From Planctomycetota bacterium (GTDB lineage: Bacteria; Planctomycetota; Brocadiia; Brocadiales; Brocadiaceae): a stretch of DNA of 12,061 nucleotides. Below, in pieces: positions 1 through 5,923 of the stretch. How positions within the stretch are numbered: the stretch's first letter is position 1; every line of letters starts with the position of its first letter. Made by a program: the position numbers and the translations under genes. The stretch covers positions 1-12,061 of the forward strand of contig JAHFOW010000083.1 in assembly GCA_023261465.1 (NCBI GenBank). The letters are read 5' to 3'. A model generated the notes under the pieces. The model did no database searches, was not told the DNA's origin, and worked only from the letters and a program-made list of their open reading frames with translations.

Positions 1-74
1 GAAGAATTACTGAATGGAAATCTCCGGTGCTATAGTACGTGAAATTAAATTAGGCCTTTGGCAACTTTTATGAC

Positions 75-108
75 AGTGTAGTGGCAAGGAGTGCCTTGCC
101 ACTACACT
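75..108. repeat. Perfect 15-bp palindromic hairpin element
   Basis: Bases 75-89 are the exact reverse complement of bases 94-108, separated by a four-base loop (AGTG). The core reads GTAGTGGCAAGG and its complement. No T-run follows, so it is not a standard intrinsic terminator. Its GTAGTGGC end recurs, in reverse complement, at the right end of the second palindromic element 100 bases downstream, which suggests a family of short interspersed REP- or MITE-like repeats. The hairpin is seen directly; membership of a dispersed family is inference. Confidence 0.8.
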
Positions 109-136
109 ATCTTTGAAATTCCCAAACATCAAGTTA

Positions 137-205
137 GTAGTAACGACTTTAGTCGTTGTGTTTTCACATTGTCCGTTTCCAGGAAGCGACTGAAGTCGCC
201 ACTAC
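137..205. repeat. Composite inverted repeat, MITE/REP-like, abutting sorA
   Basis: This 69-base element has two small palindromes: AACGACT/AGTCGTT at 142-157 and GCGACT/AGTCGC at 186-199. The whole left arm (GTAGT at 137 onward) is an imperfect reverse complement of the right arm, which ends in ACTAC at 205, so the element could fold into one long hairpin or two short ones. It ends 15 bases before the sorA start codon and therefore forms part of the sorA 5' leader. No transposase is encoded nearby, so any mobility would have to be supplied in trans. That it is mobile or dispersed is inferred from structure only. Confidence 0.65.
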
Positions 206-220
206 AAACAGGTCACAAAT

Positions 221-1516
221 ATGAAAGAAGAAAAACCAGAAACATTAACACGGAGATTCCTGTTAAAAATATTTGGCGGGGTAGTCGCTTATTTTGGTTT
301 GAACAAGCTGAATTCGGCATTGGCCCAGAATACCAGTCAACCCGTTCAACCTTTGTCAGGTTTTACCGGGCCAGACCCTAATCCTTACTGGGGAGCAGTT
401 GGGCCGTTTGTTTTGTATCCACAAAAACTTCCACTAATTCAGCTTGCCGACCGCCCTGTGTTGATCGAGACGCCCAGACCGTACTTTCTTACACCTTTTA
501 CCCCCAATGCTGCCTTTTATGTGCGATGGCATCTTGATAATATTCCTAACGCAGTGAACCTTTCCGAATGGCGGCTCTTTGTTGGTGGAAATGTTGAGAA
601 GCCATTGTCCTTATCCATGTCTGATCTTATAAACAAATTCCCGCCAACCACCGTTGCCGCCGTCAATCAGTGCTCCGGCAATAGTCGCAGCCGTTTCCAG
701 CCGCGCGTGCCCGGCGCACAATGGGGCAATGGGTCTATGGGTAATGCGCTCATGACAGGAGTACGCCTGAAAGACTTGCTCGATGCCGCAGGAGTTAAAT
801 CAGGTTCACTCCAGGTGCAATTTGAAGGACTTGACTGTGGTCGGGGACCTAAAGACAATCCTTCATACAAATATAAAAAATCTCTGAATTTAACAGATTC
901 TGCAATCGATAAAACTCTCGTAGCCTATGAGATGAATGGTGAACCACTTCCCATGTTGAATGGTTTTCCTGCGCGTCTTGTCGTTCCTGGTAAGTTTGCC
1001 ACATACTGGATAAAGGCGTTGACATGGATTCGTGTCTTAACGGAACCTGACACCAATTTCTGGACGAAAAAAGCATATCGTGTTCCGAATACACCGCGCG
1101 GCAATACCACTCCAGATGATGTAAAAGAGGGCTGCGTGGAAATGGTTCCGATTGGAATGATGCCTGTACGTTCGTTTATTATTTCACCTGATGGTTCGGG
1201 CAAAATTCCCATGGGGATGGCAGTAATGATACGGGGTATTGCCTTTAGTGGCTATGGACGTGTTATTAAAGCTGAGTTTTCTGATGATAATGGGAAAAAG
1301 TGGCAGGATACAAAGCTCGGAACAGACTACGGAAAGTATTCCTTTCGTACGTGGGAAACAGTCTGGACACCGAAGAATACGGGTAATTATGCCCTCGCCG
1401 TGCGGGCGACCGATGAAAAAGGTAACATCCAACCTGACGAAGGGGTATGGAATCCCGGTGGTTATCTGTGGAATAAGATTGAACGTCAGGAGATAATCGT
1501 GGGTGATTCAAAATAA
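221..1516 (+). CDS. sorA: Periplasmic sulfite dehydrogenase, molybdopterin subunit (SorA-like)
   Basis: The 431-residue product is a molybdopterin enzyme of the sulfite oxidase family, expected to oxidise sulfite to sulfate in the periplasm and pass electrons to a c-type cytochrome. It opens with a Tat signal: TRRFLLK at 10-16, a hydrophobic stretch, and an ALA cleavage site at 33-35, so it is exported folded with cofactor. The Mo-binding cysteine is Cys151 in QCSGNSR. Arg102, His104, Arg156, Trp281 and Tyr286 sit where SorA active-site residues are expected. Residues from about 315 form the Ig-like dimerisation domain; there is no heme-b5 domain. The adjacent cytochrome gene supports SorA over other family members; SoxC is the main alternative. 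The start is fixed by the Tat motif. Only a weak AGG at 210-212 precedes it, and the leader is made of palindromic repeats. Confidence 0.88.
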   Translation: MKEEKPETLTRRFLLKIFGGVVAYFGLNKLNSALAQNTSQPVQPLSGFTGPDPNPYWGAVGPFVLYPQKLPLIQLADRPVLIETPRPYFLTPFTPNAAFYVRWHLDNIPNAVNLSEWRLFVGGNVEKPLSLSMSDLINKFPPTTVAAVNQCSGNSRSRFQPRVPGAQWGNGSMGNALMTGVRLKDLLDAAGVKSGSLQVQFEGLDCGRGPKDNPSYKYKKSLNLTDSAIDKTLVAYEMNGEPLPMLNGFPARLVVPGKFATYWIKALTWIRVLTEPDTNFWTKKAYRVPNTPRGNTTPDDVKEGCVEMVPIGMMPVRSFIISPDGSGKIPMGMAVMIRGIAFSGYGRVIKAEFSDDNGKKWQDTKLGTDYGKYSFRTWETVWTPKNTGNYALAVRATDEKGNIQPDEGVWNPGGYLWNKIERQEIIVGDSK

Positions 1517-1589
1517 TGTAAAAGTATATGATTTCACTTGATTGAATGTATAGGAATTCTAATGTTGTTGCGGGGGGCGGACTGCAATA

Positions 1590-1640
1590 CGCTCCTGCGT
1601 GTGAGCGTCTTAAATAAGTTGACACGCAAACGTCAGGAGA
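1590..1640 (+). promoter_or_regulatory. sorB leader: Shine-Dalgarno site within a possible hairpin
   Basis: A strong Shine-Dalgarno sequence (AGGAGA, 1635-1640) lies four bases before the sorB ATG at 1645. Upstream, CTCCTG at 1592-1597 is exactly complementary to CAGGAG at 1634-1639. CGT at 1598-1600 can continue the pairing with ACG at 1630-1632 across a one-base bulge, or CGTGT at 1598-1602 can pair with ACACG at 1622-1626. A competing small stem pairs CGCTC (1590-1594) with GAGCG (1603-1607) and would free the site. The complementarity is seen directly; a regulatory role is inference. Confidence 0.45.
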
Positions 1641-1644
1641 GAAG

Positions 1645-2064
1645 ATGGAAAAGTTGAAATATATTCTCGTCGTGCTTTTTCTTGCCTTTATAGGGGAACC
1701 AATTCTCGCCCAGAGTAAACTGCCTGGAATCGTAAACAGTGGTATGTATTATCAGGGTACGGTGGGGATCATTTCCCAGTATCGTCCTCTTCAGCATGTG
1801 CCTGACGCAATATATAGTGTAGGGGCATATCCCCTTAATACGCCGGAGCTATCCCCGGTAAATGGCAAAGATGTTGTACAGTTCTACTGTCGGTTTTGTC
1901 ATAGCGCCACCTACATTACCATGCAACCACCACTACCCACTGCCACCTGGAAAGCGGAAGTTTTAAAGATGATAAATGTCTATGGCGCACCTATTCCGGA
2001 AGACATAGAGAGTCAAATTGTTGAGTATTTACAATCGAACTATACTCCGGAAACCCGTAAATGA
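1645..2064 (+). CDS. sorB: Mono-heme cytochrome c subunit of sulfite dehydrogenase (SorB-like)
   Basis: The 139-residue protein has a Sec signal peptide (a hydrophobic core at about 6-18 and likely cleavage after Ala22) and one c-type heme site, CRFCH, with Cys82, Cys85 and axial His86. Met93 or Met109 could be the sixth ligand. The C-terminal pattern of a Trp, a KM pair, YGAPIP and a helix ending in YL is typical of SorB, which takes electrons from the molybdenum subunit and passes them to soluble cytochromes. It lies 128 bases after sorA on the same strand, matching the usual sorA-sorB order. The start has a good AGGAGA ribosome site. Its stop overlaps the next start by four bases (ATGA), so the following mqnB is probably translated by coupling. 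The family call is firm for a cytochrome c and somewhat less so for SorB specifically. Confidence 0.85.
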   Translation: MEKLKYILVVLFLAFIGEPILAQSKLPGIVNSGMYYQGTVGIISQYRPLQHVPDAIYSVGAYPLNTPELSPVNGKDVVQFYCRFCHSATYITMQPPLPTATWKAEVLKMINVYGAPIPEDIESQIVEYLQSNYTPETRK

Positions 2065-2759
2065 AAATACTTATTGTAGCAGCGACCGTCCTTGAAATTA
2101 AGCCCCTTTTATCATCTCTCGGATATACAAAAGATGACCCATTCTTAATAAACACTTTTCTCTATCGCTGCTCTATCATAGATGTATTAATTACAGGGGT
2201 CGGTTTGATGCACGCAGCTTATTTCATGGGTAAAATATTAGCAAACAATAAATATGATTATGCGTTGAATTTGGGGATAGCAGGGAGTTTTAACAAGAAT
2301 ATCTCCATTGGAGAAGTGGTACATGTTGTTGAAGAACGAATTGCAGACCTGGGTGTTGAAAATAAAGATACGTTTTTAGACCTTGTTGAATTACATTTGT
2401 TACACCCCGGTCAGTTTCCTTATACTGCCGGCGCTTTGATGAACAAAACACCTTATCTTATTCAAGGAATGCCGGAATTGAGGAAAATGGTAAAAGGCAT
2501 CAGTGTTAATAAAATTAATGGCAATCAGAAAAGTATAGACAAAGTCGTGCAAAAATACCATCCCGACGTGGAAAGTATGGAAGGCGCTGCATTTTTATAT
2601 GCGTGTTTGACTGAAGGTGTTTCATGCCTGCAAATCAGGTCTATTTCTAATTATGTAGAAATCTGGGATAAAGATACATGGAACATCCCACTTGCTGTTG
2701 AAAATTTGAATAAAACGGCTATGAAGATTATTGATCGTTTAGTTAGTGTACGTGTATGA
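2061..2759 (+). CDS. mqnB: Futalosine hydrolase (menaquinone biosynthesis)
   Basis: The 232-residue cytoplasmic enzyme belongs to the nucleoside phosphorylase/MTAN superfamily. It is expected to cleave futalosine (or 6-amino-6-deoxyfutalosine) to release the base and give dehypoxanthine futalosine, the second step of the futalosine route to menaquinone. Visible motifs are an N-terminal strand with Glu12 (LEIKPL), the glycine-rich NLGIAGS at 70-76, and the nucleoside-binding VESMEGAA at 170-177 with Met173 and Glu174. The late segment RSISNYVE at 193-200, followed by DTWNIPLA, is characteristic of MqnB rather than of MTA/SAH nucleosidases. The length is normal. The start overlaps the sorB stop, with no clear Shine-Dalgarno of its own. 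MqnD, which acts two steps later, is the next gene, supporting the assignment. The alternative is a bifunctional MTAN acting on aminodeoxyfutalosine. Confidence 0.88.
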   Translation: MKILIVAATVLEIKPLLSSLGYTKDDPFLINTFLYRCSIIDVLITGVGLMHAAYFMGKILANNKYDYALNLGIAGSFNKNISIGEVVHVVEERIADLGVENKDTFLDLVELHLLHPGQFPYTAGALMNKTPYLIQGMPELRKMVKGISVNKINGNQKSIDKVVQKYHPDVESMEGAAFLYACLTEGVSCLQIRSISNYVEIWDKDTWNIPLAVENLNKTAMKIIDRLVSVRV

Positions 2760-2845
2760 TTCGAGTTCCTTGCAGGCTCAGTCATCCCCAATTAAACCTG
2801 CGTGTTTGTTATGTTTCAATGGTGTTTTGTTCGCTCAAAATTATG

Positions 2846-2871
2846 AAACCTGGCGTAGAAACGCAAGGTTT
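2846..2871. other. Intergenic hairpin between mqnB and mqnD
   Basis: Bases 2846-2855 (AAACCTGGCG) pair with 2862-2871 (CGCAAGGTTT) with one mismatch in ten and a six-base loop. Only a short T-run (2869-2872) overlaps and follows the stem, so it would be a poor intrinsic terminator; an attenuator, RNA-processing site or short repeat is equally possible. The rest of the 168-base gap (2760-2927) shows no ORF, tRNA or riboswitch that I recognise. Confidence 0.5.
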
Positions 2872-2927
2872 TCCGCCTCTCCACCAACATGGGAACTCCT
2901 TAATGTTAAGTATGGAGTAATATAAAA

Positions 2928-3782
2928 ATGATGAACATGTCCCTTGGTTTTTCTCCCTGTCCCAATGATACATTCATCTTTGACGCCATAATAAATAATA
3001 AGATAGACACGGAAGGGCTTTCATTTGAAGTAACCGTTGCCGACGTGGAAGAATTGAACAGGCGCGCCTTTCGACGTTCTCTGGATATAACAAAACTGAG
3101 CTACTTTGCTTATACTTATCTCGTAGACGACTATATATTGTTAACAACAGGCAGCGCCCTTGGTAATAATTGTGGTCCGTTATTAATCTCAAAACCCGAG
3201 TATCTAAAATCAACCATTGAAAATCTTACCATTGTCATTCCAGGAAAGTATACAACTGCCAACTTTTTGCTCAGCCTGGCATATCCCAGTGCAACCAAAA
3301 AAATCGAGATGCGTTTTTCTGATATCGAAAATGCAATTTTACAAAATAAGGCAGATGCGGGCGTTATTATCCATGAGAATAGATTCACCTATCAGGCAAA
3401 GGGTCTGGTTAAAATCCTTGATTTGGGTGAATACTGGGAGACTCAGACGGGACTTCCGATTCCACTCGGTGGAATTGTCATCAAAAGAAGCGTACCTTTA
3501 GATATTGCCCAAAAAGTGAATCGCATTCTCAGAAAGAGTGTTGAATATGCATTTGACTATCCGGCATCCTCAAAAGAATATATCAGGCAATATGCACAGG
3601 AAATGGATGAAAATGTGAGAAAACAACATATTCAATTGTATGTAAATAACTTTACGGTTGATCTGGGCGAAACGGGAAAGAGGGCGGTCATGACATTATT
3701 TTCACGAGCTTATAAAAATAAACTAATATCGCACATGCCCGAAAATATCTTCTTGCAGGAGAGTAAGGAAATTAAAGACTGA
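2928..3782 (+). CDS. mqnD: 1,4-dihydroxy-6-naphthoate synthase (MqnD)
   Basis: The 284-residue protein matches MqnD, which converts cyclic dehypoxanthine futalosine to 1,4-dihydroxy-6-naphthoate in the futalosine menaquinone pathway. It has the periplasmic-binding-protein-like fold of the MqnA/MqnD family but no signal peptide, so it acts in the cytoplasm. The N-terminal LGFSPCPNDTFIF (6-18) is the signature, and VADVEELNR (37-45) and GKYTTANFLL (106-115) are also typical. HENRFTY at 149-155 contains His149, which corresponds to the catalytic histidine of characterised MqnD. MqnA, the close paralogue, lacks this N-terminal signature. Three ATGs fall in the first four codons; GGAG at 2914-2917 is ten bases from the first and thirteen from the second, so the first is preferred. 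Its stop lies nine bases from the stop of the convergent histidine kinase gene. Confidence 0.93.
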   Translation: MMNMSLGFSPCPNDTFIFDAIINNKIDTEGLSFEVTVADVEELNRRAFRRSLDITKLSYFAYTYLVDDYILLTTGSALGNNCGPLLISKPEYLKSTIENLTIVIPGKYTTANFLLSLAYPSATKKIEMRFSDIENAILQNKADAGVIIHENRFTYQAKGLVKILDLGEYWETQTGLPIPLGGIVIKRSVPLDIAQKVNRILRKSVEYAFDYPASSKEYIRQYAQEMDENVRKQHIQLYVNNFTVDLGETGKRAVMTLFSRAYKNKLISHMPENIFLQESKEIKD

Positions 3783-3791
3783 TTTTGTTCT

Positions 3792-5855
3792 TCAATGCCT
3801 CCTTAATGATGCAATATCATTCAGAAATCTTTCTTTGGAATACTTGCCTTTTTTTACTACCAGTGAAACATAATGATTTAGCTTGTCCTTATCCGCCTGC
3901 GTCAAGTCCTTTGCGGTAATTACAATAATCGGTATTGTGTTTGTCTCCGTTGATGTTTTTAATTTGTCAACGACGTCAAATCCGCTTACCTCCGGCATCA
4001 TCAAGTCTAAAAGGATCAACTCTGGTTTACAGAAAAAGGTCTTATCTATGCCTTCTTGTCCACCATAAGCCTTAAAAACTTCATATCCTTCAGATTGTAA
4101 GAGGGTACTAAAGAGGTCAACCGATTTTGGGTCATCGTCAATAATCAATACCTTTGTAGGTACATTATTGACCGTAGGCTTAAACCCGTAAGATGCCAGT
4201 TTCGCTAACAGGTCATTTCTGCTTACAGGTTTGTTGAGATAATCCGTTGCGCCAAGCCCGAATCCGATATCTTTATTATCTATAATGGAAATAACCAGGA
4301 CAGGAATGTCTTTGACGTCTTTATCTGCCTTAAGTTCTTTCAATACCTCCCAGCCGTCTCTTTTGGGAAGCATCACGTCCAGGGTGATGGCAAACGGTTT
4401 GAACTTTCTGGCTTTTTGAATCGCTTCTTCACCGTCAAAGGCCGTCATTGTTTGATATCCGGATTTGTTGAGAAACAGACAGAGTAACTCGCTGGTTTTT
4501 GGGTCATCTTCAACCACCAGGATCGTTTCATATTCTTTTGGTTCAGCATGGATGAGAATGGCATCTTTTTCCTTGCCTGATTGAGCACATAGATTGACAG
4601 GTAATGTAAAGCAGAAGGAACTGCCGACACCTAATTTACTTTCAAAACCGATTTTTCCACCGTGCAGTTCTACCAACTTTTTTGTGAGGGCAAGGCCTAA
4701 TCCCGTACCCTCAAACATACGTGTGGTAGAGCTGTCGACCTGAGAAAATTCCACAAATATCTTTGGGTAGTCTTCAGGGGCTATGCCAATTCCGGTATCA
4801 GTAACGACAACCTCAATAAAATCTTTTTCTTTTTTTAATGATGTTGTACGGACAATTATTTTTCCCTTTTCAGGGGTAAATTTAATCGCATTGGAAAGCA
4901 GGTTATACAGGATTTGTTTAAATTTTACAATATCTGCCTTAAGACGTTCTGCGGGATTGTGTATAAATTTTTCTATTACAAGGGCTTTTTTGTTTGCCAG
5001 ACCTTTCAGAGTTATCAGAACGGCATCTATAGCATTACCCATCTCAAACTCTTCAAATTTTAATTCAAGTTTACCCGCTTCTATCTTTGATAGGTCAAGG
5101 ATATCATTGATCATTTGAAGGAGATGGTGGCCACTGCTGTGAATGTCTAAAACAAAATCTATTTGTTCTTCATTCAATTCGCCGCACAACTTATCCCGAA
5201 GTACTTCAGAAAAACCAATTATTGCATTAAGCGGGGTACGCAGTTCATGAGACATGTTGGCCAAAAACTCGCTTTTTGCCCTGTTTGCCGCCTCTATCTT
5301 TTTATTTTGTATTTCCGTAAGCCGCACCTTTTCTTCAAGCGCTGCATGATAACTGTGGATGTAGGTCTCCATGGCTAGTTGCATATCAAGATTCATGATC
5401 TTATCCAACACCAGGATATAGTCCGTTATTTTATCGGGCTGGTCTTTGTATGTTTTGATAATGAGGGGGTAGATGAGCCGATGATAAAGGCAATATGCCC
5501 CAATGTATAAATTGGGATGCAGGTCTATGCGGTCGTGTGTCCTTCCGACATTGAGTCGATGCTCAAAATAATTTTCGTCATAATTTCCCTCTGTGAGCAT
5601 CAGGAGATATTCTTTTTGTGTGCGCTTGACTTTCTTAATTGTTTCTTCATCCGACAGGAAAGCCCGGGTTTCTTTAAACCGGAGGAGGTGATTATAAAAT
5701 TGGTCTATGATATCGTCGGCATGGTGGTGAATGAGTCCATTTAATTCCCTGAGCAGTGCAATATCACGCCCCGTGAAATCCAAATAATCCTTCCGGAGTT
5801 GACGCTCCTCCTTGCTGAGGCTCAATTCATTAATAGGCATAACATGTTCTTCCAT
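3792..5855 (-). CDS. Globin-coupled hybrid sensor histidine kinase with two receiver domains
   Basis: The 687-residue protein has no signal peptide or membrane segment and should be cytoplasmic. Residues about 15-170 form a protoglobin-type sensor; His107 in VGRTHDRI is the expected proximal heme ligand, so the signal is probably O2, NO or CO. A helical linker (170-195) leads to the HisKA domain with phospho-acceptor His203 (SHELRTP). The ATPase domain follows, with Asn322 (LSNA), DTGIGI at 353-358 and GTGLGL at 383-388. Receiver 1 (about 444-556) has Asp493 and Lys542; receiver 2 (about 567-685) has Asp617, Thr647 and Lys668. Both look competent. No output or HPt domain is present, so a partner elsewhere is required. 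The gene starts 68 bases after the Rhs gene on the same strand and may be co-transcribed. The ATG at 5855 has a weak AGAGAG; the ATG at 5840 is an alternative. Confidence 0.92.
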   Translation of the reverse strand: MEEHVMPINELSLSKEERQLRKDYLDFTGRDIALLRELNGLIHHHADDIIDQFYNHLLRFKETRAFLSDEETIKKVKRTQKEYLLMLTEGNYDENYFEHRLNVGRTHDRIDLHPNLYIGAYCLYHRLIYPLIIKTYKDQPDKITDYILVLDKIMNLDMQLAMETYIHSYHAALEEKVRLTEIQNKKIEAANRAKSEFLANMSHELRTPLNAIIGFSEVLRDKLCGELNEEQIDFVLDIHSSGHHLLQMINDILDLSKIEAGKLELKFEEFEMGNAIDAVLITLKGLANKKALVIEKFIHNPAERLKADIVKFKQILYNLLSNAIKFTPEKGKIIVRTTSLKKEKDFIEVVVTDTGIGIAPEDYPKIFVEFSQVDSSTTRMFEGTGLGLALTKKLVELHGGKIGFESKLGVGSSFCFTLPVNLCAQSGKEKDAILIHAEPKEYETILVVEDDPKTSELLCLFLNKSGYQTMTAFDGEEAIQKARKFKPFAITLDVMLPKRDGWEVLKELKADKDVKDIPVLVISIIDNKDIGFGLGATDYLNKPVSRNDLLAKLASYGFKPTVNNVPTKVLIIDDDPKSVDLFSTLLQSEGYEVFKAYGGQEGIDKTFFCKPELILLDLMMPEVSGFDVVDKLKTSTETNTIPIIVITAKDLTQADKDKLNHYVSLVVKKGKYSKERFLNDIASLRRH

Positions 5856-5923
5856 AATCTCTCTAACCGTAAATCGTATTTTCAGTATGTTTCAATAATT
5901 ACTATTCTGTTTTTTCATTTAGT

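Noticed and set aside
31..36. TATAGT as a -10 box for sorA
   Set aside because: No convincing -35 element lies at the right distance, and the host's promoter consensus is unknown.
75..108. An intrinsic terminator of an upstream gene
   Set aside because: The stem is strong but no T-tract follows on either strand, and no upstream gene end is visible in the window.
91..381. A 96-codon open frame overlapping the repeats and the start of sorA
   Set aside because: It runs through the palindromic repeats, lies in another frame over the clear Tat signal of sorA, has no ribosome site and shows no recognisable domain.
2760..2927. A c-di-GMP-type or other riboswitch in the mqnB-mqnD gap
   Set aside because: A short ACGCAA stretch resembles part of one consensus, but the paired core and conserved loops are missing; only a simple hairpin can be supported.
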